This document shows, piece after piece, positions 26,837-36,300 of a stretch of DNA of 64,000 nucleotides (position 1 is its first letter; each line of letters opens with the position of its first letter). The position numbers and the translations under genes are program-made. Below the pieces are notes generated by a model that ran no database searches, was not told where the DNA came from, and was given only the letters and a program-made list of their open reading frames with translations. This DNA is from Fidelibacterota bacterium (GTDB lineage Bacteria; Fidelibacterota; UBA2242; JAFGTP01), in contig JAFGTP010000040.1 of NCBI GenBank assembly GCA_016934035.1, positions 231,470 through 295,469 of the forward strand. The letters are read 5' to 3'.

Positions 26837-29137
26837 CTACTCCTTTGATGAGTTTTTTTGGAAATAAATGTTTGAAATTACCAACACCAGGTACATGACC
26901 GAAACGGTACCTAAAAAACTGGTAAACATGTTCATGGATACCAAAGCACCGAGTGCACGGTTTGGTGGAAAAACAGATGCCAGCAGCACCAGAAATCCGG
27001 CAATGACCACAAAAGCGTTAAATGTGATAGCGCGGCCGGAATGCTGCATGGTTTTCTGACCGGTCAATTGCTGGTTGCCGGTTTCCTCAGCGTAAATTTT
27101 ATATCGCTCAATAAAATGGACCGCATAATCGATTCCGATTCCGATGGCAATGCTGGATAGCAGCGCTGTTGTGGTGCTCAACGGAATATTAAATAATCCC
27201 ATGACACCGAAGCTGATGATTGCAGTAATGGAAATCGGAATAGCGCCGATCAGGCCGGCAAGAAATTTTTTAAACATTAATGAGAGCAGAAGGATCACAA
27301 TGCCCAAAGACAACACCAGGCTTTTGACCTGTCCTATTAAAATGAGATCGGTAAAAACCAAGCCTTTATAACCGGACCCGGCATAATTAACCGTAACGCC
27401 TAATTTTTCCAGGGCCGGCAGATATTCTTCGATTTTTGCGATAGTGCTGTTCAGGGCAATGGAATTATCACTTTTCAACTGAAAAGTCAGATTGGCTTTT
27501 TGATAAGTGTAATCCACCACTTTCCAGAGATTTTCCGGATCGCCGGACATTTCATACAGCAATAGATACTGGGCCACCATTTCTTTGGTGTCAGGAATGA
27601 CATTGTATTGATTGCTGTCCGCATGCATGACTTTATTCATGCGGCGCAGATAATCGGTCAGGGCCGAAGAGTTGCCCACAACCGCCAATGAATTTTCCAC
27701 GTTCTGCTGTAACCGGTCAACTGCTTTCAGAACGGCCGGTTCTTTGAATGCATCGGGATTGTCAGAATCGAGAATGACGTTCAGGGTTGAGGTGCCGCCA
27801 AAATTTTTATTGATAAAAGTGTCCGTGCGCACAATGTCGCTGTCCTTTTCGAATTTGTCGAGAAAACTGGAGTTGATCCAGACCTTTGTGGTGCCGAAAA
27901 CTGAAAGTGTGATAATTATAATTGTCGTGAATAATGTAAGGGTTTTGTGCTTCACCACCTGTGACGCAATGGCGGTGAGGAATTTATTTTCATGCTCTTT
28001 GTTATCTGATTTTTTGTCTCTCCAGCGTGGCAGGCCAAAAGCCATTAATCCGGCCGGAATCAGCAACAGTGAAAACAGCATTGCTGCCATTACGCCAAAA
28101 GCGGTGAAAAGGCCAAAATATTTGATGGGATAAACATCCGATGTTAACAGGGAAATGAACCCAACCGCCGTGGTTACTGACGTCATGACCACCGGCTTCC
28201 ACATTTCCTGCAGCATATTGGTTACGGCAGATTTTTTATCAGCGGAAGGATGAATGCGCAGAAAAATATGCAGATGGCTGTATAGATGAATGCCGTCGGC
28301 GACACCAATTGCGATCAGCATCACCGGAATCATTGTGGACACGGCGTAAACCGGAATACCAAAGGCTGCCATCAGTCCAAAGGCCCAGATAACGCTAAAC
28401 AAGACCACCAATAATGTAAAAATACTGGCTTTGACACTACGCTGAACAAACAACAGAACCGCAATGATGACCGCAATGACAATCGGTACCATGCGTTTCA
28501 TATCTCGTGGTCCGAGATACGCCATAGTACCTTCCACAATGGGCCGGCCGGCCACATAGAGTTTTTCCGGGCCTTCAAATTTTTTGGCCAGATCCAGCAG
28601 TTGATGGTAAAACTTCTGAGAGAAAACATCGTCTTGAATCTCAGCAATGATCACGGTGACTGTTTCATCTTCATTGACTAAACGGCCAAAGACCATTTCA
28701 TTGTGCCGGACATTGCGCTGAATTTCCTGAAGTTTTTGGGGTGTATCAGGCACCCGATCGTAAAAGGATTTTACTTCCAGGCCATATTCAGAGCCCACAA
28801 TATTATCTGCAGTATAAAGTGAAATGACATCATCTTTTTCAATTTCAGCCATTTTCTCCAGGTTTTTTGTTAAGTCTTTTACTTTTTGTAATGTGCCGGA
28901 ATTATACACACCCGCTTTGTTTTCAATGGCGATGATAATGCCGTCCTGAATGTTGAACCATTCTTCCGCCTGGTTACTGTAAACAAAAGCCGGATGGTCC
29001 TGCGGCATGTATTCGTCCAGATCGGTTTCCATATGGGTGTTTTTTTTCATTATCCAAAAGAAAACCAGTGTAATCAGTAGCAGAATAATCAGCAGGGTTT
29101 TTGGATATCGAATCATTTTATTCAACAATTTGGTCAT
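26837..29137 (-). CDS. MMPL/RND-family membrane transporter
   Basis: A 766-aa pump with the RND superfamily's two-fold layout: a helix at the N-terminus, a large periplasmic loop, five helices forming a sterol-sensing-like domain (VPIVIAVIIAVLLFVQRS, MIPVMLIAIGVADGIHLYSHL, VTTAVGFISLL), then the same again in the C-terminal half (AIGIGIDYAVHFIERY). The GxxDG/GIDYAVH motifs in helix 4 and 10 are those of MMPL transporters. The start at 29137 has AAAGGAG 6 nt upstream; an in-frame ATG at 29170 lies within the candidate operator and is not used. Likely exports a lipid or hydrophobic compound. It is the first gene of the operon controlled by the TetR regulator upstream. Confidence 0.9.
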   Translation of the reverse strand: MTKLLNKMIRYPKTLLIILLLITLVFFWIMKKNTHMETDLDEYMPQDHPAFVYSNQAEEWFNIQDGIIIAIENKAGVYNSGTLQKVKDLTKNLEKMAEIEKDDVISLYTADNIVGSEYGLEVKSFYDRVPDTPQKLQEIQRNVRHNEMVFGRLVNEDETVTVIIAEIQDDVFSQKFYHQLLDLAKKFEGPEKLYVAGRPIVEGTMAYLGPRDMKRMVPIVIAVIIAVLLFVQRSVKASIFTLLVVLFSVIWAFGLMAAFGIPVYAVSTMIPVMLIAIGVADGIHLYSHLHIFLRIHPSADKKSAVTNMLQEMWKPVVMTSVTTAVGFISLLTSDVYPIKYFGLFTAFGVMAAMLFSLLLIPAGLMAFGLPRWRDKKSDNKEHENKFLTAIASQVVKHKTLTLFTTIIIITLSVFGTTKVWINSSFLDKFEKDSDIVRTDTFINKNFGGTSTLNVILDSDNPDAFKEPAVLKAVDRLQQNVENSLAVVGNSSALTDYLRRMNKVMHADSNQYNVIPDTKEMVAQYLLLYEMSGDPENLWKVVDYTYQKANLTFQLKSDNSIALNSTIAKIEEYLPALEKLGVTVNYAGSGYKGLVFTDLILIGQVKSLVLSLGIVILLLSLMFKKFLAGLIGAIPISITAIISFGVMGLFNIPLSTTTALLSSIAIGIGIDYAVHFIERYKIYAEETGNQQLTGQKTMQHSGRAITFNAFVVIAGFLVLLASVFPPNRALGALVSMNMFTSFLGTVSVMYLVLVISNIYFQKNSSKE

Positions 29138-29153
29138 ATTTTCTCCTTTAAAT

Positions 29154-29172
29154 AGTAAGTATTCACTCACAA
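29154..29172. promoter_or_regulatory. Candidate TetR operator 1 (pump operon)
   Basis: AGTAAGTATTCACTCACAA. It matches the element in front of the TetR gene (29788-29806) at 17 of 19 positions and contains an imperfect 14-nt palindrome (10 of 14). It sits 17 nt upstream of the pump start, overlapping the expected promoter. Confidence 0.6.
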
Positions 29173-29187
29173 ATTTTTCAAAAATTT

Positions 29188-29772
29188 TTATTTTGTCAAA
29201 AGATTACCAATACTAATCCAAAGTTTTTTTCCCTCCCTGGTAAGGTCAAAAGCGTATTCAGACAAGCGCCATTCTGTGACCAGCAATCGCAAAGAACCGG
29301 TGAGGACCAGGGTCAATTGCTTTTCTGATATGTCATCGCGAATAGTCCCGGCCTGCTGTCCGGCGCGAATAATAGATTGTAGGGTGGCCTGGTTTTTTTG
29401 CATGATACTAAAAACTTTTTGCGATAGTTTTTTGTCATTCTGAAAGATTTCTTCTGAAAATATAACTGCGGCGAGGGCCGGATTGGTTTTAAAATTTTTA
29501 AAGGTATTAGCAAAAATGGTCTGTAAATTGCCTACGGCATCTTCTCCGCTGGCGGCATTGAATTTTTCTCCCATAGTGCCGATTCTATGTTCAAAACTGG
29601 TCAAAATACCCAATAGAATGTCTATTTTGCTATTAAAATGACGGTAAATTGCCCCTTCTACGATACCTATTTTTTGGGAAAGATTTTTGATGGTGAGTTG
29701 TTGAATGCCTTTTTCAGCGATCAGTTGGATAGCGGCATTAATGATTTCTTTTTGTCGGTCGGTAAATTCCAT
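29188..29772 (-). CDS. TetR/AcrR-family regulator of the pump operon
   Basis: A 194-aa repressor. The N-terminal HTH reads DRQKEIINAAIQLIAEKGIQQLTIKNLSQKIGIVEGAIYRHFNSKIDIL, the TetR consensus. The C-terminal ligand-binding helices include the RLLVTEWRLSEYAFDL end typical of FCB members. The gene lies 50 nt upstream of the MMPL pump on the same strand. Near-identical elements precede both its own start and the pump's, so it probably represses itself and the pump until a lipid-like ligand binds (inference). Confidence 0.9.
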   Translation of the reverse strand: MEFTDRQKEIINAAIQLIAEKGIQQLTIKNLSQKIGIVEGAIYRHFNSKIDILLGILTSFEHRIGTMGEKFNAASGEDAVGNLQTIFANTFKNFKTNPALAAVIFSEEIFQNDKKLSQKVFSIMQKNQATLQSIIRAGQQAGTIRDDISEKQLTLVLTGSLRLLVTEWRLSEYAFDLTREGKKLWISIGNLLTK

Positions 29773-29787
29773 TTTGTATCTCCAATA

Positions 29788-29806
29788 AGTAAATGTTCAC
29801 TCACAA
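29788..29806. promoter_or_regulatory. Candidate TetR operator 2 (TetR autoregulation)
   Basis: AGTAAATGTTCACTCACAA, 15 nt upstream of the TetR start. See the twin element at 29154-29172; the shared core is TTCACTCACAA. Confidence 0.6.
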
Positions 29807-29992
29807 TATACAATTCAATTTTTCAAAAGTCAATCATTTTTGTAAATTTCTTTTCATCAGGAATTATCTGAATTGGTTTGATCTCCGATTAGAAATTTTA
29901 TATAAATCTTTATGAATTATTTTGATTGATATAAATGAACAAGTTTAGTCGCAAAATAGGATGTTTTTTTATAACTTTTTTACCCAGTTTAC

Positions 29993-30778
29993 CTATCGAT
30001 AATCAAACTCTGACCCCAACATGCTATGGGGTACCAGATAAACTAAGGTCAAAATGATGAACGCAATCAACACCCAAAACCTGGGATTGTGATTTTTACG
30101 GGCTTTCCAAAGTGCAATTCCCCAAAAAATCATCGCCAGCAGGGTTTTATTATCGGTTAGATCATGTCCCAGAGGCCAGCCGGTCCAAAAGGCGTCAAAG
30201 GCGAATTTCTGGACGATTGGTCCGAGAATAATTCCACCAAGTAATAAACTGAAGCTTGTCACCCGTGTCAATTTATCGGTACTGACATTTCTGAAAATCA
30301 CTTCCAACCCAGCTCGTGTTGAAACCAGCATGGCAATAAACATAAATAAAATATGTGGAATCAGAATATATGCTGGCACATTTCCTTTGAACCGAATGAT
30401 AATTGGTTCGTCGCCTATCATTTTATCATTCAAATAGACTTTATAAACACGCTTTCCGGCGAGTTCGTTCAGTGTCGGTAAATAACCCACGAGACTTTCA
30501 TTTTCTCTTTCCAGATAGATTTTTGTTGACCATTCATCATGGCTTTTCAGCCGTTTGTGGACAAAGTATGCCGTAATATTTTTATGGTTTGTTTTGATTT
30601 TGATTGGGACTTGTTTGCCTACATCATAACTACGATAAAATTTATAGGTAACAAGAGAATCCGCAACAATCTTTTGCCCCTTTACAGGATAAGTTGGTCC
30701 TGTTTTTTTCTGATATACAACAAATACAAGGGTAAGAATAATGGATATTATCCATAAAATTGAAGAACGTCTGAGCAT
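29993..30778 (-). CDS. Membrane protein of unknown function
   Basis: A 261-aa protein: an N-terminal helix (about 8-22), an extracytoplasmic beta domain (residues 25-130: YKFYRSYDVGKQVPIKIK, TAYFVHKRLKSHDEWSTKIYLERE, RVYKVYLND), and four C-terminal helices starting PAYILIPHILFMFIAM. The membrane part has conserved-looking polar residues (WTGWPLGHDLTDNK and RKNHNPRFWVL) that might line a pore or active site. The family was not recognised. It lies 19 nt after thiF on the same strand and may be co-transcribed with it. Confidence 0.6.
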   Translation of the reverse strand: MLRRSSILWIISIILTLVFVVYQKKTGPTYPVKGQKIVADSLVTYKFYRSYDVGKQVPIKIKTNHKNITAYFVHKRLKSHDEWSTKIYLERENESLVGYLPTLNELAGKRVYKVYLNDKMIGDEPIIIRFKGNVPAYILIPHILFMFIAMLVSTRAGLEVIFRNVSTDKLTRVTSFSLLLGGIILGPIVQKFAFDAFWTGWPLGHDLTDNKTLLAMIFWGIALWKARKNHNPRFWVLIAFIILTLVYLVPHSMLGSEFDYR

Positions 30779-30797
30779 GAACTTTCCTTAAGATTTA

Positions 30798-31415
30798 TCA
30801 GGGTTTATAATTTTCCGTCAAAATTCTCACCACCATATTGGCCTGATGTGCTGCTGTGACCATAACTCGGGAAGAAAGTAGGCCGGAAGAAGCATTGGAT
30901 TCGGTGAAAAAATCACCACAAACATAGATATTATTGGCGATTCTTTTTGTCTGAATGGAATTGGCTGATTTGAGTCCCGCCAGTCCCGATGCGGCTACCA
31001 GGTATTTTGAGGAATATTGCCTGTCCTGAAATTGTTGAATCAACATGGTTTTGGCTTCTACAGTGTCAAAGGCTTCAACAATGACATGACAATCCTTAAA
31101 ACATTTATAGATTTGCTCTTTTTCCAGTTTTTGATTATGTATTTGAATGCATATTTCAGGGTTAATTTGCATCAAGTTTTCCAGTAGAGCGTCTGTTTTA
31201 AGTTTTCCAATGTCCTTTTGAAAATAAAATTGACGATTGAGGTTATTCATTTCAACTGTATCAAAATCCACAAGAACGAGATTTTGTACGCTTGCTCGCA
31301 CCAGCATCATGGCGATATTGGAGCCCAAACCTCCGCAACCGGCGATACCCACTTTTTGATTGCCCAGTTTTTCTGTCAGCCCAGGCGGATTTTGCAGGAA
31401 AAGTTTGCTGTTCAT
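30798..31415 (-). CDS. thiF: ThiF-family sulfur-carrier adenylyltransferase
   Basis: A 205-aa E1-like enzyme that adenylates the C-terminal Gly of a small sulfur carrier. It shows the nucleotide-binding GIAGCGGLGSNIAMML, VLVDFDTVEMNNLNRQFYFQKDIGKLKTDALLENL (Asp and Arg of the E1 core) and a conserved core up to VAASGLAGLKSANSIQ. The C-terminal zinc tetracysteine motif is not present, which is typical of short ThiF. The start at 31415 overlaps the thiS stop (TGATG). The GGAGGAGG within the last codons of thiS is its ribosome binding site. No thiG or thiH is adjacent. Confidence 0.85.
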   Translation of the reverse strand: MNSKLFLQNPPGLTEKLGNQKVGIAGCGGLGSNIAMMLVRASVQNLVLVDFDTVEMNNLNRQFYFQKDIGKLKTDALLENLMQINPEICIQIHNQKLEKEQIYKCFKDCHVIVEAFDTVEAKTMLIQQFQDRQYSSKYLVAASGLAGLKSANSIQTKRIANNIYVCGDFFTESNASSGLLSSRVMVTAAHQANMVVRILTENYKP

Positions 31416-31648
31416 CAACCTCCTCCTACGGGTAAATACAATAATAATTCATCATTATTCTGTAAAATATAAGACAAATCTACTTGACTTTTATTGACTG
31501 TTGTAATGATATATTTCAGATGTTCAGGATTTATTTTGCATTCTGTCAAAAATTGTGAAATAGTTTTTGGGCCGTCCATTTCCACAAAACTATGATTGGT
31601 TATTCCAATGAGCTGTAAGTGGGAGGTAAACTCAATTTTTATTTTCAT
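31415..31648 (-). CDS. thiS: ThiS/MoaD-type sulfur carrier protein
   Basis: A 77-aa ubiquitin-like protein: IKIEFTSHLQLIG, SFVEMDGPKTISQFLTECKI, KYIITTVNKSQVDLSYILQNNDELLLYLPVGGG. The C-terminal Gly-Gly needed for thiocarboxylation is present, with one extra Gly (GGG). It is coupled to thiF by a 1-nt overlap. With only these two genes present, the acceptor pathway (thiazole, molybdopterin or other) cannot be decided. Confidence 0.85.
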   Translation of the reverse strand: MKIKIEFTSHLQLIGITNHSFVEMDGPKTISQFLTECKINPEHLKYIITTVNKSQVDLSYILQNNDELLLYLPVGGG

Positions 31649-31829
31649 ATTTTCTTTCGAATTTTATATTTGAAGAATGTAAAAATTTATTTTTCAAAAT
31701 AAAATTATAAATTCATTTAGTATAAAAATTTTGCAGTTTTTATTAAAGTATTTATTGAATGAATTTTTACAGGAAAGTTGAATTATTGATTAAATTAATT
31801 TTACTGAGGTGAAAAGGATTGGAGATATG

Positions 31830-32405
31830 ATGGACAAAAAATTGGGTTACTTATTTTTTCTTTTGATATTGATTGTAAAGGTTGAAGGTAGTTCCGGAAT
31901 TAGAATTATTGCTGGTGGACGATATGACGATATGCGAATGTGTGTTGGTTCCGATGCCGGTGTTAAGGGCGGTCCTATTGCAGATATCATGTATATCCGG
32001 AGATTTGAATTTAAATCCGAAAAAAATCTGGTTTTGGAAATTCCGGTTATGCGGCCGATTTTGTTTGGCACCGCTTTTAAGATGCTACAGTTTGAGCCTG
32101 CTGTATCGGTTCCCTTCATCAGGCCGATTAATAGCCGAAAATCCCTGGTGATCGCACCGTCAATTGGGTTGAGTTTTCACTATGGCCCGGATTACAAAGC
32201 TGATTTGGATAACAGGAAAAGGGATTTTTTTGCTTTGGGTCCATATATGGGTGCCGTGTTCGGTGTGAAGGTTAGTCAAAATAGTGGAAAGCCTAATGTT
32301 TACGGTTTGCGACTGTTTTATACACCGCTTTTTTCATCGGAATCGAACTTGTCTCCGGGAACAGTTTTGGGACTGGCCCTGGATTTTAGTCATTGGCTTC
32401 AATAA
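31830..32405 (+). CDS. Small outer-membrane barrel-like protein
   Basis: A 191-aa exported protein with a signal MDKKLGYLFFLLILIVKVEG, then eight or so predicted strands (IRIIAGGRYDD, IADIMYIRRFEF, VLEIPVMRPI, LQFEPAVSVPFIRPI, LVIAPSIGLSFHYG, YGLRLFYTPLF, GTVLGLALDFSHWL), as in 8-strand outer-membrane barrels. The ATG at 31830 has GGAG 5 nt upstream and is favoured over the upstream GTG at 31809 and the ATG at 31827. It is followed by the aldo/keto reductase gene 43 nt on. Function unknown. Confidence 0.6.
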   Translation: MDKKLGYLFFLLILIVKVEGSSGIRIIAGGRYDDMRMCVGSDAGVKGGPIADIMYIRRFEFKSEKNLVLEIPVMRPILFGTAFKMLQFEPAVSVPFIRPINSRKSLVIAPSIGLSFHYGPDYKADLDNRKRDFFALGPYMGAVFGVKVSQNSGKPNVYGLRLFYTPLFSSESNLSPGTVLGLALDFSHWLQ

Positions 32406-32448
32406 ATTTTTGGAAATGGAAACCTTGATTCAATAGGAGTAAAAGAAT

Positions 32449-33318
32449 ATGATATCCAAAAAAGAATTTGGCAGGACCGGGCATCAAAGTACACGGGCCT
32501 TATTTGGGGGCGCCGCTTTGTGGGATGTGACTCAGGAAGAAGCAAATAAAGTTTTAGATTTATTACTGAATTATGGGGTTAATCATATTGATACAGCAGC
32601 AAGTTATGGCGATTCTGAATTACGGATTGGCCCCTGGATGAAAAACCACCGAAAGGATTTTTTCCTGGCCACTAAAACAGGAATGAGAACCTATCAGGAA
32701 GCCAAAGAAGAATTGCATAAATCTATGGAGAGATTGCAAACGGACTATGTTGACCTCTGGCAAATGCACGTCCTTGTCAATCAGCAGGAATGGGAAAGAG
32801 CCATGGGACCCGGTGGTGCGCTGGAAGCCTTTGTTGAGGCCAAAGAGCAGGGATTGGTTCGATATCTGGGAGTCACAGGACATGGTCTGGCTGCTGCCAA
32901 AATGCATTTGGAATCTTTAGAGGTTTATGATTTTGATGCCGTATTACTGCCCTTTAATTTTATCCTGATGCAAAATGGAAATTATGCAGAAGATTTTTGC
33001 AGGCTGCAGGAAAAATGCCTTGAGAAAAACGTTGCCATCCAAACCATTAAATCTGTGGCTCGTGGTCCTAAACCAGACGATATGGGGGGATATACAACCT
33101 GGTATGAACCCCTGGCAGATCAAAAGGCGATTAACAGCGCGATCGCCTGGGTTTTGGGAAATCCTGATGTATTTGTGAATACGGTTGGTGATATTAAAAT
33201 TCTGGAAAAAGTACTTAAAGCTGCAGAAAAATTCTCTTTCCCGCCAGATGACGACACAATGATAGCAGAAATTGAAAAGTATGGAATTAAGCCATTATTC
33301 ATAACTGATGAAATCTAA
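32449..33318 (+). CDS. Aldo/keto reductase
   Basis: A 289-aa (beta/alpha)8 NAD(P)H-dependent oxidoreductase. The catalytic tetrad is intact: Asp48 and Tyr53 in HIDTAASYGDSE, Lys76 in LATKTG and His107 in LWQMHVL. It begins with EFGRTGHQSTRALFGGAAL, typical of the AKR family. The C-terminal domain (AIAWVLGNPDVFVNTVGDI) holds the cofactor-binding segment. The substrate is unknown. AATAGGAGT lies upstream. A strong hairpin terminator follows the stop. Confidence 0.88.
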   Translation: MISKKEFGRTGHQSTRALFGGAALWDVTQEEANKVLDLLLNYGVNHIDTAASYGDSELRIGPWMKNHRKDFFLATKTGMRTYQEAKEELHKSMERLQTDYVDLWQMHVLVNQQEWERAMGPGGALEAFVEAKEQGLVRYLGVTGHGLAAAKMHLESLEVYDFDAVLLPFNFILMQNGNYAEDFCRLQEKCLEKNVAIQTIKSVARGPKPDDMGGYTTWYEPLADQKAINSAIAWVLGNPDVFVNTVGDIKILEKVLKAAEKFSFPPDDDTMIAEIEKYGIKPLFITDEI

Positions 33319-33345
33319 TTTTTTAGAGAGTTTGAATAAGTAAAA

Positions 33346-33374
33346 AATAAGGCCACTGATCCAGTGGCCTTATT
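33346..33374. terminator. Bidirectional intrinsic terminator
   Basis: Perfect 13-bp stem AATAAGGCCACTG (33346-33358) with ATC loop and CAGTGGCCTTATT (33362-33374). It sits between the convergent aldo/keto reductase gene and the 1032-aa outer-membrane protein gene and serves both. Confidence 0.85.
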
Positions 33375-33396
33375 CGATATTTAATTGGTTTAATTT

Positions 33397-36300
33397 TTAG
33401 AAATCCAAACCCAGAGAGAAATAGTATTTTGGTTTTGAAATGGTATCCATATCAAATCGCCAGGCTGTGTCAAATTTTAAAACAAAATATCCCAGGTATA
33501 TTCGTGAACCAAATCCAAATCCGCCAATCAGGTCTTCAAAATAATATCCACGGGAGTTATTGTACCCGAAAGGCTGAAATTCCTTTCCATACCAGGCTGA
33601 ACCGATATCAATAAAAGAAACCCCTTGTATTCCGCCCAGAATCATCGGTACAGGAAAACCGATTTGCATATATTTTATCAATGGATACCGGAATTCAATG
33701 TTGGTCAGAAAATATCGGGTGCCTTCTCTTTCATAATAATCAGCACCTCTGACTGGCGTGACAAATTTGGAAAAGTAAATATCTTCAACATTGGCAAAAT
33801 TATGGCTGCGGTTGTATTTGGGATTCAGCCACATGGATTCGCCACCCATAAAGAAGCGCTGGGCATTTTTACCTTCACTGATTCCAGTGGATAGTCTGAA
33901 TGCGAAAGAGTAATCCATGTTGAGTTTGAAATATTTGCGAAGGTCCAGATCCAGAGTTACAAATTCCAGGCTTTTTTGATTGTATTTTGGCGAACCGGTA
34001 AGGTCAATCCTGTATCGGGTTCCGTCAATCGGATTGAGAAAGCCCCACATGGCGTTGTCGAATACCCAGGCTGTTCTGGGTAAAAGTACATTGATGTTAT
34101 TATTGTAAAGCGCCCGGCCTGTTGGTATTTCGATATACTTCTGTTCAACGGCGTAAAGGGTTGTGGCATATTCCATACGGCTGAAGCGGCTGATAGGTTT
34201 GCTGACAGATAAATCCAGACCGTAATTTCTTAATTTCCACATATAATAAAAGCTGGAAGAATAGAAGTTTGCAGAATGAAAACCGGTAATTGAGTAGTTG
34301 GTCTTTTGGGTCAGGTATTGATAATTAACGTAATAATCGCTGTTTTCCAAATCAATGTACATTTCTGTTCCCAGAGCAAAGCGATGGTTACCCAAAACAT
34401 CACTGAAAGAGAATACCGTGGTGCCCTGTAATCCCCAGAAGGTACTATATCCGGCCTGGGAATCAACCAAATCCAATGTAAATTTTGTTTTATAGGTATT
34501 GACAACGTAGTCACCATCTTCATCGATGTATTTGGTTGTGTCTTGGATAGAAACCGTATCATGGATTACTTCCTCAATCGGATTGGTATCCAGTCCAAAA
34601 AAAGTATTAGAAAAGTCAAAACTTGAATATTCTCCACTGGTGAGCATATTGATTTTGTTATTCAATACCGGTAGTTTTTTATCGCCAGCCAGAATATCGA
34701 TTTTTGGATTTTTCCATTCTTCCTGCCTCTGAATTGCATATTGTGTTGGCGGAATTATCGAAACATCCATAGTTTTTTTATTTGGATTGGCGATGGCATA
34801 TATGTCGTACCCATAGTCGGCATAACCGGAAAAATATAACTTGGAATCATCGGGCAACAGGGAGGGGTGAAACACACCTGTTAGCACATTTGTCAAAGCT
34901 TTGGTTTCCCTTGTGTCCAGATTGTAAAGGTAAAAATTGGAAATTCCATTGTAATCTGAGGTGAAAATTATGTTATTTTCTTTGTTCATTCTGACGGGAT
35001 AATTTTCATTCCAATTGCTTTGAGTAATTCTGAATATATCCTTTGTTCCGGTGTTTAAATAAAACAGGTCTGTCTGATGATGAGTAAAGTTTTTAATGAA
35101 GACCTCTTTAATATTTTCTTCCTCTTCAAATCCTCTTTGGCTGGCAAAATAGATGTATTGATCGTCAGAAGACCACGAGGGTTCGTAATCGGAATATATA
35201 TCAGAAGTCATTCTATTCAGGATTTTCGTATCAAGATTGTATGTGTAGATATCACGGTTTTCATCTTTTAATCCGACCATAGATATTGTGTAGTCCGTAT
35301 TGGCAAAATCAGGCGAGTATATTTGTTCCAGTTCTTTGAATTGTATGACCTCCTGTTTTTCTGTTGCCACATCAACAATGATCAGAGCATCAGAACCACC
35401 GCTCTTTGTCGCCAGTACAATCTTTTTTCCATCATAGGACCAGCTGAGTTTCGGTGTTAATAATTTCAGTTCTTCAGTCTCCGGTGAGCGCTGTCCCTTT
35501 AAAAGTTTTTTGATAATTTTTCCATCGAAAGCATCAATGATATAAACATTGATATAACCTGTTTTATTGGAAAGAATTGCTAACTGGGAACCATTGGGGG
35601 ATACTGCCGGCGCAGAATTGAAATAATTATTCCATTTTTTTTCATTGGTAATTTGAATGGCGATGTCGTCAATATTATCCCGATTGGAAACATCAGGCCA
35701 ATATTTTTTTTTGAGCCATTTGTGCCAGTCCTTTGTCAATTCTTCTTGGTCTAGCCCGATGGCTTCCTTGAGTCCCTTGTCGACGTTTTTGAAACTTTTC
35801 ATCTGTTGCCAGATTTCACCTATTTTTTCCACGCCATATTTTTCAGCAATGTAATTGTATACCGACTGGCCACCTTTATAATTAAGATATCCGTTAAGAT
35901 ATTGTATCGGAGGAATGGAGCCGTTGTAGGCAATATCCCTCAGAATCATGTCGGCTTCTGTGTCCCATCCTGAAGAAATATATTCAGCAATACCTTCATG
36001 CATCCAGAGGGGTATGTTAAGTCTGATTCTACCGGAAATCAGGTTTTGGACGCTGCCACCATAGATGAGGTCGTTGATGACGACATGGAGCAGTTCATGC
36101 CGAATGACGTGCCAGAATTCATGATAATCGCCAGTAAATTGGACCACGGCCCTGTTTTTGAACAATTCGGTAAATCCGCCGGTCCCTTCTCCCAGCTCAC
36201 TTAGGGTGACATTGGTTTGTTGAAAATCATTGTGAGAATTGTAAATGATGAATGAAAACCTGTGACTTAACCGCCAATTGAAGAGATTGCATAAACGCTT

